Shown: positions 12,997-23,250 of the stretch, piece after piece | How positions within the stretch are numbered: the first letter of the stretch is position 1 | How the letters are laid out: each line of letters starts with the position of its first letter | Origin: Melitaea cinxia | Taxonomy: Eukaryota; Arthropoda; Insecta; Lepidoptera; Nymphalidae | Length of the DNA: 64,000 nt | Direction of reading: 5' to 3' | Assembly (NCBI RefSeq): GCF_905220565.1 | Contig: NC_059403.1 | Location: 682,001 to 746,000 of the forward strand | Translations under genes and position numbers: made by a program | Notes under the pieces: generated by a model | What the model was told of the DNA's origin: nothing | Seen by the model: only the letters and a program-made list of their open reading frames with translations | Database searches by the model: none

Positions 12997-13215
12997 AACG
13001 AAAAAAACCGACTTCAATTACACCGACAAGTAATATACAACGTAACTGGACCAAAAAATAACCAACGCGTTATCAAAGATTACTCAAAAAGTAGTCATCA
13101 GATCAAAGTATGTGTCTGATCTCTATCAAATATAAAGTCGATCGTACGACAAGCACCTGCTTTTGAACAAGAAGAGAATAATCATAATCCTCCTAATTTT
13201 TGCAGTCGGTTAAAA
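12997..13215 (+). repeat. AACCGACTTC-ended MITE, shortened
   Basis: AAAACCGACTTCAATTACAC to TTTTGCAGTCGGTTAAAAAG. Confidence 0.55.
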
Positions 13216-14180
13216 AGAAAATGGAACTTCAAGCCGGAAGAGTGAAACAATTTAAACGTTGTTGGCAGCTTAAGTTTATTTTTTTTAATTGGAAAAAAAA
13301 AGAAAAAACTGTCAATAAATTAAAAATAAAGAATACACTATCCCGCATTGTCTTTAGGTAATTTGGCACACATAATCAAATAAAATTACGTTGAAATCAT
13401 GACTGCTAAGTATCTGTGTTTCTAATCTATAATATATTAAAATGTATATTAGTTAACGAAAAAAGAAAGCGTTAAAATATGAATAAAATAGTCATATTCA
13501 TATAAAAAATAGCTTTCCATTTTAAATAAACCTCTTGACATTTCCGTATTTATAATAATAAGTTATTAATAACAAAAAAGAAAAAAAAACTTGTCGTTTT
13601 TTTTTTAGTTGAGTACATTTTAATTTCATTCGAGTCGAGAAATTATCGTAATAGGTGAGTAAAAGTTGCAATATTTCCCAATCGATTGCCTCCAATTTTA
13701 CGTCACGTTATCAATTACACTTCGGCCGCGTTTATATACACAACTTTAAGTGAAAGTATGGGGCTGGTCCCCACATACTAATGTCTTAAAAACGTTTTAA
13801 GATTCCGAAACCACACGCCACCGCACTTTTCTCTAACCAGACATACCGAGTCGGCAAATAAGTTGAATAAATTAGTCAATCGAACTTACCACCCCTCTTC
13901 GATTCTAAAGAATAGAGTAGCACAAAAACAGAAGTGCCATTTTAAATTCAATATAAAAATATACCTATACACTAATTGAACAAAAAACATTTCAATAATT
14001 AAATTAAATTTGAAATAGAAAAATAAGTAATTGTAATAATAATTGGAAATATTGTAAGCATTTTTGAATTACGTTTTTAAGTAAACATGCTAGATAAACG
14101 AGTAGAGTCAATGGGCGGTGAAAGTCTTCGCGGTCGCTGATCTATGTCCAGTGTGAATACCATCACCACTTTCCTTCCCC
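13216..14180. other. Upstream region of gene 1
   Basis: AT-rich, no coding. It contains an imperfect hairpin at 13757-13781 (AGTATGGGG / CCCCACATACT around CTGGT) and a second TATA-like motif (TTATATACA) near 13733. Either could be regulatory; this is speculative. Confidence 0.35.
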
Positions 14181-14185
14181 GCGAG

Positions 14186-14204
14186 TGACGTAACGCTATA
14201 AAAG
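14186..14204 (+). promoter_or_regulatory. TATA box with upstream CRE-like site (gene 1)
   Basis: TATAAAAG lies at 14197-14204 with TGACGTAA, a CRE/ATF-like motif, at 14186-14193 just upstream. The surrounding 150 bases are much richer in CG than the flanks. A start site about 30 bases downstream, near 14228, is expected. No experimental evidence is available. Confidence 0.55.
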
Positions 14205-14227
14205 AGAGGGCCGTGAAGACGCCGCCG

Positions 14228-14490
14228 CTATATCGTTTCCGATCGCCAACCTCGGTCATAGCGTCCCCATCAGCGACATAGAAGGACGCGAGCGGAACCT
14301 CTTCCGCTAGAGCCCCAAAGGACTCAACAGTGAAAGTCAAAGGTGAAGTGCCACTAGGACATTAGTGATCGTGTGTTTGTGATAGTGCTGTGATATCGTG
14401 ATAGCGTGACAGTGGGGGGCCGGTCGGCGCTGTCGCGATCGCGGTCATGTTGACGGTGATGATTAAAGGCCTGTTTGTTTCAGATACGAG
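14228..14490 (+). other. Gene 1 5' UTR with probable short intron
   Basis: A consensus-like donor (AAAG|GTGAAG) at 14343 and a pyrimidine-rich acceptor (CTGTTTGTTTCAG) ending at 14483 suggest a 141-base intron, leaving ATACGAG before the ATG at 14491. If the intron is kept, an upstream ATG at 14447 opens a 15-codon reading frame whose TGA at 14492-14494 overlaps the main start. Confidence 0.5.
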
Positions 14491-14695
14491 ATGAGGTCGT
14501 TTTTGTTGTTAGCGGCGTTGTGCTGCTTAGTGTTGTCGACATACGGGAGCCCAATTTCGAGGCCCGATGAGAACCAGAAGGAAATCGGCAGGCAGTCCGC
14601 CCCTGCGGCCGCAGCTCCTCCAGCCACTTCCTCTGACGATGATGACGACGATGATGACGATGACGATGACGATGTTGATCTAGGTCCATTATCAG
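14491..14695 (+). CDS. Gene 1 coding exon A: signal peptide and first Asp run
   Basis: Codes residues 1-68 plus one base. It holds the signal peptide, a short Pro/Ala linker (APAAAAPPATSS) and 13 consecutive Asp followed by VDLGPLS. The donor GTAATT follows at 14696. The Asp run mixes GAT and GAC codons. Confidence 0.8.
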
Positions 14696-16623
14696 GTAAT
14701 TGTTGATGTACAATTTAGTTGACTTATTAAGATAACTTTATAGGTAGATCAAAGTACTCGTTCTCGAAGATTAGCAATATTAAGCGTTGCGTGAAATCAC
14801 ATTCGAATTAAAAAAAATACCCTGAAAAAAATACTATTATTTTTTTGTAAGAAAAATATTTACTTTTTTAACTTACCTATAAATACTATTGATTATGCAT
14901 GTCCCTTTAAAAATAAAAGTCAACTTTAATTTAAAAGTAATTACTATAATTTGATATTTCTCAAAATAATAAATATGCAATCAAACATAGCTGAGCATAG
15001 TAATAAATTTAGTAAAATAATAACGGTAGTATTGGATACGAAAAAATTGCATGTCGATCATTATAAAACAAGATAGACGGTAATTCTCTACCGATATATC
15101 GATTATGGAATAGATCTATTACTTTTTATGAACACCTGAGAATCTAGTCCATTATGACGGCTTTGAAGTCATAAAAATTGTAATATTTACTGCATTGATG
15201 ATTAAAATATTATTATGTTTTATTTTAATTAATTAAATCTATATTCATTTTTGATTTATCTTTTAATACACATTTGTAGCTTAAACAAATATTTGACATT
15301 ATTTTAATGACTTGAAACAAAACAAAAGGATTCAAATTAATTCAAATCAAAAAGTGTTACGTGCAGGCGATAAAAATTCCAATGAATCAGGACGCGGTCC
15401 AACGGAATGTGAATCGTACAGCGTGACAGTTGTTCTCATTTGCTAATTAATTTAAACAGAAAAACTCAATCAGAGAAATTCAAGCTACTCTCTTTTCCAC
15501 AGTCGAGAGGCTTGCACCGGACGTCACGCACCAATCCCCACCGTGGAATAATATTAATTGTTTGACTAGCTTACTCACGCTAAGATGTTTTGCAGAAATT
15601 AATATAGTAAATATAAAACGTGTTTCAGATGTTTTCCGCAAAGGAATACGTTTACTAAAAAATATTTGTTCCGTTATCTCAAAGTAACACACGTATGTTC
15701 AAATCATATTTGAAAGGAGGTGATAACTATTCATAGGCATTATTTGTTTTCGAAGAAATTTATAACAGCGTATTCTATTACTCCGAGATCGTATTTTTTT
15801 CTTTATATTTTTTTTCTTTCATAGGAGATGACGACGACGATGATGACGATGACGACGATGACGATGACGATGACGATGATGATGAAGCAGGTGATGATGA
15901 AGAAGATGACTATTTGGAAAGATTCTTCGACGATATCTTAGGAGGTATGATGTTATTTTATCTAGAAAACAAGATTGAAGTTTTGCAGATATTGTGTTTT
16001 TTTTTTATTTCATTTAAAAAACTATTATGAGTTACCGTACATTAATGAGTAAGTACGAATTCTAAGCAAATGTTCTTTGTTCAGGCGGAGATGACGACGA
16101 CGACGATGATGAACCAACAGGAGTACAGTCTGTGGTAGCGTCGGCTGACACCGTTGCCGCTGCGCCTGCCCCCGCCGCACCAGCTGAAGAGGTTGCCGCC
16201 GCTTCTGAGGAAGTCGAAGCTTCCGAAGCTGCTGAAGGCGCCACGGAAGGCGAAGAGCCTGAAGCTGGACAAAAAGAGCCCGCTAGCGCGGAAGTAGAGA
16301 CCCCTGCTGCTGCCAGCTCTGAAGCGGCTGCCGCTGCTGACAATGACGATGACGAGGAGGAAGACGATGATATCACTGACGCTCTTGACCCCGAGGACGA
16401 TGATGATGACGATGAAGAGGAGGACGATGACGATGATGACGACGACGATGATATTTCTGACGCACTTGGCAGGAATAAACAAGCACGTGAGTCAAAAAAA
16501 CTGAAGGCGAACGTCGCGGCGAATGCGAAAAAGAGTGGGAAAAAAACAAGCCACATCAAAGTAAAGAAAACCAAAGCGACATCCGCCGCGGCCGCTGCCG
16601 TCGAGCATAAAAAGTTCAGATAG
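14491..16623 (+). CDS. Secreted poly-Asp protein, short isoform (287 aa)
   Basis: This form uses 14491-14695, 15825-15944 and an extended third exon 16085-16623 that ignores the GTGAGT donor at 16487 and stops at TAG 16621-16623. The added 45 residues are basic and Lys/Ala-rich (KKLKANVAANAKKSGKK and onward), with GC-rich coding-like composition. The protein would therefore be a secreted polyampholyte: acidic body, basic tail. An AATAAA at 16848-16853 provides a poly(A) signal about 225 bases past the stop. It would be made by alternative polyadenylation or intron retention relative to the long isoform. Which form dominates cannot be told from sequence. Confidence 0.65.
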
Positions 16624-19600
16624 TTAGAAGGCGTCGGAGATCGGGCGAGACTCGCCCTAACATCCACCTGAGAGACCTCCCACGGTCCCCTCCTTAGCTT
16701 AACTATTTATTGACTATTTATTTACTCTATTTATTTTATTTATTAAGTGTGCGTGCTTGATGTGTGAAAGTGTAAGTATGGGCAAGAGAGTTAAAAATTA
16801 AATTAATGTCTAGATCATGTCACAACAGTTCCGTGGCAATTTTTTGAAATAAATCTGTTTGTTCTAATCATGTGTAAAATTTATTATACTTGCTTGTCAC
16901 CTTTGTTGCGGATTGTGCGTCTACAAAATAAAAAATGTAAAAGTTAGGAAATTAAAACTTATCGGTCAGAATTCTAGTTTATATTGTCAGATAAGAGTGA
17001 CATTATCTAGTTGTATTAATTTAATTTTGATTGTAAAAAAAAAAAAAAATAAACGTATACTAGTCAAAATCCTATATGTATTTATGTAAAATTTCCCTCC
17101 TTCATAAGTATATAATATTGTTTATATTCGCTATATTATGCTTAACTTTCGACTATATATTTATATATTTTTATCTCTTCTAAATTGGCTATAAATTAAT
17201 TTTGCATATAGATTTTCAATGTAATGCAATGAACTAGCTTTTTGACCGATTTATATATGTAATTTAACGCACAAACGAAATTCCTATTTCCTATTTCCTA
17301 AGTTGATATGTAAGAAAGTAAATACAAAAGTTGATAACCATAATTCAACCGGAGACAGTGGCGAGTGTCACCCGATACCGATTTAGTAATCCTGTACATA
17401 ACTTATCGGGACGAGTAGTGTGTCATAGAAATTGTCAAGGAAAAACTAGTTTCTTGTAGCTCGATGTATGTTAAGGGGTCGACAGCAAGGAGTGCGCTGT
17501 TGCCCGCTTACTTTCCCATCCGGAGTTAGTTCGTTGAACCCACCCGATTTCTTCTACAACCTTGACACTTTCTTTGACCTTGCTCAGATGTTTCTAAGGA
17601 AATGACCTTGACGAACTACGATCGGATTAAACCATCGATAGAAAGTAAATCGAAGCGAACGTTTACTCTCACTAAATGACGAAATCACTGTAAAATTTGC
17701 CTACCGAGTGAAAACGACGTAACGAAATGCTAAAAGAGAAATTTTTAAATGTTTGTTGTTGAGAAATTCTGGGAGAGTTGCGAACAGCCATATACGACCC
17801 AAATGAAACTTGTTTATAGCCAGTTGAGTCTAAAACGACTTTTCTGATGATCGATTTTAAACCCATTCACGGGAATTTGTTATATCTTTATAACCTTGCA
17901 CGATGCATTCGAAAAGTTAAAACAAATATCCTAACCTTTTAAATAACAACAGTCAAGTCTGAGCATCTTCAGCATGTATTCCATAATTAGATTTCTTTGA
18001 ATGTGAGCGACTCGGCACGCAGTTTCTTTTACGTGTGGAAAATAGAAAATCCACTGTTGACTGGTCCTATTAATTGTTATTGGATATTAGAATTCAACCG
18101 GCTCGCTGAGACTAAAACAGTTAGACGATGGCGTGCCCATTCGATTCGAATGCCATTTGATGTATTGCCGTATGAATTATTAGTCAATACATACTCAATA
18201 AAGAAGCTAATTGAAGTGCGTGATAATATGAAAGACAAGTGAATATTCGCGTATACGTAATTCATTTTAAATTATGATAGAACTATGATAGTAATTAATT
18301 TCGTGTCTGTTGATCATTAATTATATAATTATATAATTTGATTTATTACGATTTAATAATAGTCGTGTTCTTTGTATAACTGACACTTAATAATCAAAGA
18401 ATATGTATATTTTTAACAATGATGAAGCTCATTAGATTAGAACAGTTCAAATAATTGTACTTGCTCGCAAACGAAAAAAAACCGACTTCAATTACACCGA
18501 CAAGTACTACAACGTAGATAGACGAAAAAATAGTCAAGTAAATACGCGTTATCAAAGATTATTCAAAAAGTTGTAATTGAATTTCGATGAAATTTAAATG
18601 TGACCACACGATAAACATCAGCTTTCGTTTAAATTCAAAATAATCAAAATTGATACACCCAGTAAAAAGTTATGACGACGTATGAGTCGACATAAAAATA
18701 GTCAAGTAAAAACGCATTATTAGGTAAAACTCAAAAAGTAGTTTTTAGATCTCAAATAAATTTTAATGGAACCAAATAACATGCACCAACTTTCGATTAA
18801 AAAAATGTCGAATCGGTCCACCCAGTCAAAAGGTCTGAATACATAAAAAATGACGCCGCGTTCGCGCAACGGTTACAGCCATTGATTGTACCTGTTGCGC
18901 TGGCGGTTGCGGGTTCGATCCCCGCACATGACAAACATTTATATTGGCCATACAGGTGTTTGCTGTGGTCTGGGTGTTTGTGCAGTCCTTGTGGGTCCCC
19001 ACCGTGCCTCGGAGAGCACGTTAAGCCGTCGGTCCCTGTTGTTATCATGTACACCTGATAATGATCGTTACTCATAGTAGTGAATAGGTATATCCACCAA
19101 CCTGCATTGGAGCAGTGTGGTGGATATTATTAGTAGCATATTATTAGTAGCGGTACGAGTATTCTAGGCAAATGCTCGCACCCACCGCAACACCGACAGT
19201 TTGCGAGTTCGAAACCCGCTCGGGATGGATATTAATTTGTATTTGTACAAATATTTCTTTCCGGATTGGATGTCTGTCCTTGTGGTCACCCCACCGTAGC
19301 TCGGAGAGCACATTAAGCCAGTCCCGGTTGCTATCACAAATACCTGATAGCGATCTTTACTCATAGTAGGAACATATCCAACGTATCCGTTAACCCGCAG
19401 TGGAGCAGCGTGGGGGATTAACCTCCAATCCTTCTCCTACGCGGAGAAAGAGGCCTATACCCAGCAGTGGGATAACGTGCCTATTATAATGAAACGGCTA
19501 TTTAAAATATTGGCTCATATAAACAAATAATGTTTTTGCTCTATAAAACCAATCAACAAGTTTAAAAGTTGTAGGTTTAGTTTCTAAGACCTAGATTCAT

Positions 19601-21568
19601 TAAATGTATGCCTTTCGTAAATCGCATTGTGAGGTTATCGACGAATAACATTTTCTTTCGTTTGTAACTTTAGGTGCATTAGGTGATGAACCAGCAAAGA
19701 AACCGGCGACAGTTCCTGCAATCCATATAGTTAAATACAATAAATTTGTCGATAACATTCTCGAAAAAATGAACGAAATTCTACGACACTCTTACGATCC
19801 CGTTAATGTAAAACTTCAGCCGATAGACGCAAATAAGAAGACTACTAAGCCAAAGAAAAATAAAACAAAAACTAATAAGAGGTAATTCAATGGTTATAAA
19901 TAATTATTATTTTCATTTTTAATAACTAAGTAATAATTCCGCGTGATTTGAAAGAATTGAAAGAATAAGTAGTTATTTGTAAAATCTTGCGTAAAACATT
20001 GCATATAAAATTTTTAGGAAAACTTCAAACAAAAAGAAGAATTCAGCACGCGGTGGAACGTCCGATAAGAAAACAGAGAATGCTACGATAACTGAAAAAT
20101 TAGAAGAAACAAATAAAATTGAAGAAAACAACGTAGTCAAAGATGAGATTGTAATGAAGGATGTCACAAACGAGTCTAGAGCTATCAAAGAGAAAGCGAC
20201 CAGCACTAAAGCTAAAAGCACTACAGTGAAACCGAAACCTGCTAAGACACCTAAACCAAAACCTAAACCATCAACTACGTCTACTACTAAAAAACCACCA
20301 ACGAACAAAAATAAAACAAAATCAAGCGAGAAAAGTAAACCCAGAGCTAAAGGAACATTGTACGGTCTTTCATCCCTGAGGAGAAGCGGCGATGTTGCAG
20401 TTAGCATAATGTCTGATCACACAACTGTTAAAAGCAATTTTGTTGTTGGACCTTTAATATTGCGAGTAGAAAAAGAGGTAATGCTAACTTCTACATTCAT
20501 ACTATATGTTAATAAATTGTTAAGCTAATATGAGATTCTTTTGCCAGGTTGGGCGCGGAGCTAAAAAGGAACTTAAATCAGCTACAGCGACGACAGCTGA
20601 AATGATGGGAAAGCTTTCACTACGAGTTAATAATCAAGGAGTAGCGTCTTTACATTCGATTAAAGTTTTGCAGCCAAAGCAGGTAACTTACAAAGTATAC
20701 AATAAGATGTTTAATATTTTTAACTATTAAAATATATACACTACAAGTCATTCATCATCATTACAGCCTATACAGTCCACTGCTGGACATAGGCCTCCAC
20801 AAGTTTACGCCAAAAATAACGTGAACTCATGTGTTTTGCCCATAGTCACCACGCTGGGCAGGCGGGTTGGTGACCGCAGTACTGGCTTTGTCGCACCGAA
20901 GACGCTGCTGCCCGTCTTCGGTCTGTGTATTTCAAAGCCAGCAGTTGGATGGTTATCCCGCCATCGGTCGGGTTCTTAAGTTCCAAGGTGGTTGTGGAAC
21001 CTTGTTATCCCTTAGTCGCCTCTTACGACACCCACGGGAAGAGAGGGGGTGGCTAAATTCTTTAGTGCCGTAGCCACACACACTACAAGTACCTACGCTT
21101 AAAAGCGAATTTTAATATTTCAACTGTTTTAAACGATATCAAAGGAGGAGGTTCTCGATTCGACTGTATTTTTTTTATGTATGTTGCTTCTCTTTTTTAT
21201 TTGGAAGCTGGTACTACATAAAGATCTGCCGAGTAGTTTTTGAGTTACATACATATCTCTAATAATGTGTATTTTACTATACTTGTCGATATACATTGAA
21301 GTCTGTTTTTTTTAGTTTGTGAACAACTACCAATTAGTTATATACTTACTTGACGTTTCGTTTTAGACTAAATGAGTAATAATGCGACATTTAACATTGT
21401 ATGACATTTAATTAAAGTGAAAAATATCATTTGTTCAAGGTTCGTGTGGATAGCAATCACGAAAGAACGCGTGAATTGGTTTGGCAGCGCAGTGCAAGAA
21501 TCGCTCACGTAGTGTCCGCAAAACTGAGATCTGCATCCAGACCTATGTTTACTAATTCAAAGTATTAA
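14491..21568 (+). CDS. Secreted poly-Asp protein, long isoform (552 aa, 7 coding exons)
   Basis: Joining 14491-14695, 15825-15944, 16085-16486, 19674-19881, 20018-20477, 20548-20682 and 21440-21568 gives one open frame of 552 codons plus TAA. Every junction has GT donor and AG acceptor with matching phase. Residues 1-19 are a clear signal peptide (MRSFLLLAALCCLVLSTYG), so the product should enter the secretory pathway. Residues about 49-61, 70-85, 110-115 and 190-232 are Asp or Asp/Glu runs separated by an Ala/Pro/Glu-rich spacer. Residues about 280-410 are Lys/Thr/Pro-rich and basic. The last 130 or so residues look folded (GDVAVSIMSDH, FVVGPLILRVEKE, LRVNNQGVASLHSIKV). I do not recognise the family. 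Asp-rich secreted proteins often bind calcium or mineral, but that role here is only inference. Exons B and C have whole-codon lengths with phase 1 at both ends, so skipping either keeps frame. Confidence 0.75.
15825..15944 (+). CDS. Gene 1 coding exon B: Asp run plus YLERFFDDILG
   Basis: A pyrimidine-rich tract ending ATAG precedes the exon, and GTATGA follows. It encodes Gly, about 16 Asp, then EAGDDEEDDYLERFFDDILG. Length is exactly 40 codons, phase 1 to phase 1, so it is a possible cassette exon. Confidence 0.8.
16085..16486 (+). CDS. Gene 1 coding exon C: acidic and Ala/Glu-rich region
   Basis: The acceptor TTCAG ends at 16084. The exon opens with Gly plus Asp run, as exon B does, then an Ala/Pro/Glu-rich spacer, then two acidic blocks each closed by a DAL motif (DDDITDALD, DDDISDALG). 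In the long form it ends at GCA C|GTGAGT, phase 1; in the short form it runs on to 16623. Length is 134 codons, again frame-neutral if skipped. Confidence 0.8.
16487..16860 (+). other. Alternative 3' end of gene 1 (basic tail, 3' UTR)
   Basis: Positions 16487-16623 continue the exon C frame without a stop and encode a Lys-rich tail. After TAG there is AT-rich 3' UTR with AATAAA at 16848-16853, followed by a T/GT-rich stretch (TCTGTTTGTTC) suitable as a downstream element. A second AATAAA lies at 17048-17053 after an A-rich run. Confidence 0.6.
16861..18460. other. Intron C-D of gene 1, non-coding
   Basis: AT-rich with a short GC-richer stretch near 17340-17640. No supported open frame or recognised repeat. 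Confidence 0.45.
18463..18840 (+). repeat. AACCGACTTC-ended MITE in the long intron of gene 1
   Basis: CTCGCAAACGAAAAAAAACC, GACTTCAATTACACCGACAA, with two rounds of the CACCCAGTAAAAAGTTATG / CACCCAGTCAAAAGG segment; followed directly by SINEs. Confidence 0.55.
18851..19130 (+). mobile_element. tRNA-derived SINE (GCCGCGTT...GCGCAACGG head)
   Basis: A tRNA-like head with GGTTGCGGGTTCGATCCCCG at its B box, followed by the shared middle (ATTGGCCATACAGGTGTTTG) and a shortened tail. It lies in the long intron of gene 1. Confidence 0.75.
19143..19490 (+). mobile_element. tRNA-derived SINE, second head type
   Basis: The head around GTTTGCGAGTTCGAAACCCG continues into CTCGGGATGG, then the shared tail GATTAACCTCCAATCCTTCT...GGGATAACGTGCC. 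It directly follows the previous SINE. Confidence 0.7.
19674..19881 (+). CDS. Gene 1 coding exon D
   Basis: The acceptor TTTAG ends at 19673 and the donor GTAATT starts at 19882. It encodes residues 243-311, beginning ALGDEPAKKPATVPAIH, then a helical-looking stretch (FVDNILEKMNEILRHSYD) and a Lys/Thr-rich end. It has no in-frame ATG that would start a separate gene, and its entry phase matches exons A, B and C. Confidence 0.75.
20018..20477 (+). CDS. Gene 1 coding exon E: Lys/Thr/Pro-rich linker and start of C-terminal domain
   Basis: The acceptor TTTTTAG ends at 20017 and the donor GTAATG starts at 20478. Residues 312-465. The first two thirds are low-complexity and basic, including KPKPAKTPKPKPKPSTTSTT. 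The last third (GTLYGLSSLRRSGDVAVSIM and onward) has mixed composition, as in a folded domain. Confidence 0.75.
20548..20682 (+). CDS. Gene 1 coding exon F
   Basis: The acceptor TTGCCAG ends at 20547 and the donor GTAACT starts at 20683; phase 0 at both ends, 45 codons. It encodes VGRGAKKELKSATATTAEMM and the KLSLRVNNQGVASLHSIKV segment. Balanced composition suggests it is part of a conserved C-terminal domain. Confidence 0.75.
20754..21082 (+). repeat. Repeat B, full length, in intron of gene 1
   Basis: CAGTCCACTGCTGGACATAG to TTTAGTGCCGTAGCCACACA. It lies between exons F and G of gene 1. Confidence 0.75.
21140..21335 (-). repeat. AACCGACTTC family, reverse partial, in intron of gene 1
   Basis: AAAGGAGGAGGTTCTCGATT to ATATACATTGAAGTCTGTTT. 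Confidence 0.5.
21440..21568 (+). CDS. Gene 1 terminal coding exon G
   Basis: The acceptor TTCAAG ends at 21439. The exon encodes 42 residues beginning VRVDSNHERTRELVWQRSAR, then TAA at 21566-21568. An AATAAA at 21947-21952 closes a 3' UTR of about 390 bases. Confidence 0.72.
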   Translation, partial: VRVDSNHERTRELVWQRSARIAHVVSAKLRSASRPMFTNSKY

Positions 21569-21946
21569 CAAGTATTTGATACTTACAAAAGTATAACATT
21601 TATCTCAAGAAACAAAACGATTGATAAAGTACAGGAAAAGTATTTTTGATTGATGAAAATTTTATCGTTAATGTGATTTTAAAATAGATATCAATCACTT
21701 CATCCAATGCGTAACATTTAATAATATATTTGTGTGCAACTATTTATAAAAAGGCAGTTATATGCATTTATGTAGCATTTAAAACGACTGGATTAGGATA
21801 TTTTAGTAATATAAGTTATATTTATATTTTGAGTAAAACGTGCGAAGAACGTAAAATTTTTTGATACTCATAACTGAATAGTCAGATGATGCATTTATTA
21901 TTGTAACTTGATGGTGCTAAGATGTATAATAATATAATTATGATCA

Positions 21947-21952
21947 AATAAA
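21947..21952 (+). terminator. Poly(A) signal AATAAA, long isoform
   Basis: AATAAA follows the TAA at 21568 by about 380 bases. It is the first strong signal in the expected 3' UTR. Confidence 0.5.
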
Positions 21953-22054
21953 GTTCTAATTTATTAAAATGTATTTAATTTTCCTGTACATACTTGTATA
22001 TATCACAACTATTATGACTGATTATATAAAATAAATAAATAAACATTTACAACA

Positions 22055-22280
22055 TACACACACGGTCATTTATTCTTAAAGTAAGCATCTTAATGCTTGT
22101 GTTATAGGTAAAAGCCGACTTGTATAACAACATATTTTTTTTCGATAAACATACATAATAATACATGAAAATAAATAATACATATATAAATAAATAGATA
22201 TATTACACCCAAACTCGGGGTGGAAATTGACAATCCCCGGAGCAGAAAGCAGGGTAATTACAAATTGCGTCAACGGGCCG
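22055..22280 (-). mobile_element. Third-type SINE, reverse
   Basis: CACACGGTCATTTATTC at the tail end and GCGTCAACGGGCCG at the head end; the B box region is decayed. It lies just past the long isoform's poly(A) signal. Confidence 0.6.
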
Positions 22281-22900
22281 CCGACGAAGCGATATAATAT
22301 AAAAATGAGGGTATTTTTATATAAGGTAAATGAAAAATAAATTTTAGAATTAAGACGCTTTCTAAATAAATTAAAACGTCAATGAACTTAGCATTTGTTT
22401 GAGAACGGAAGTACTCTAGAGGAGGATGTTTAATACTACTATAAAAAGTGAAAACACTTTCTATGCAGACAGTATCTTAGTGTCGTCTTGTCTGATAGAG
22501 ATAAATGTGTACCAAATTAATGATATTGAAATATTTAATTTTAAATTTTATATCATTTTTTTTTTCTAAGTTCGTAAGCCCCCGTATTTGAAGATTTGAT
22601 AAATAATTGTGTTTGCTCATAAACAAAGAATACCCCACTTCAGATACATTGACAAGTACTACGACGTAAGTAGTAGAAAAAGACAGTCAATTAAATCTAT
22701 ATATTAATGTTCTAAATATTAATACGTGAAGAAAAAATTTTGTACACACCTTTTTACGAAAATTGCGCTGACCGAGGAGTATGAAATTTCGCACACTTTT
22801 AGTTTATATAGAGAACGAGTGAATAATGCTTAATTTTACTAGAGTTATGCTTAAAACTACATTAAATCGATAAAAAAAAAAACATTGCACACACTACCAT

Positions 22901-23250
22901 TTATGACGCCGCGTTGGCGCAACGGTTACAGTCATGGATTGTACCTATTGCGCTGGCGGTTGCGGGTTCGATCCCCGCACATAACTAACATTTGTGTTGG
23001 CCATACAGGTGTTTGCGTTGGTCTAGGTGTTTGTGCAGTCCTTGTGGGTCTCCCCACCGTGCCTCGGAGAGCACGTTAAGCCGTCGGTCCCGGTTGTTAT
23101 CATGCACACCTGATAGCGATCGTTACTCATAATAGGGAATACATCCGCCAACCCGCATTGGAGCAGCGTGGTGGATTAAGCTCTGATCCTTGTCCTACAT
23201 GGGGAAAGAGGCCTATGCCCAGTAGTGGTATATTACAGTCTAAGCGCGAC
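22901..23250 (+). mobile_element. tRNA-derived SINE, near full length
   Basis: Same family as 48454-48798: head GACGCCGCGTTGGCGCAACG, B box GGGTTCGATCCCCGC, tail GGGGAAAGAGGCCTATGCCC. It lies in the gap between the convergent genes. Confidence 0.75.

Noticed and set aside
14077..14340. 87-codon minus-strand frame over the gene 1 promoter
   Set aside because: It overlaps the TATA box and 5' UTR and has no splice support; chance openness of a CG-rich stretch.
14480..14713. 77-codon minus-strand frame with His/Arg runs
   Set aside because: Antisense shadow of exon A.
16081..16482. 133-codon minus-strand frame rich in Ile/Val
   Set aside because: Another antisense reading of the same acidic exon.
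16062..16667. 201-codon minus-strand frame, very Ser/Ala-rich
   Set aside because: It is the complement of the poly-Asp coding exon; GAY repeats read as Ser/Val/Ile runs on the other strand. It also crosses the exon C acceptor.
18797..19366. Several short frames of both strands with TRHGGDPQG- or PHRASES-like residues
   Set aside because: They lie within tRNA-derived SINEs and recur with every copy; not genes.
20530..20730. Possible separate start (ATG at 20530) for the last exons of gene 1
   Set aside because: The ATG lies in the intron just before the TTGCCAG acceptor; exon E to exon F splicing in phase 0 explains the frame better.
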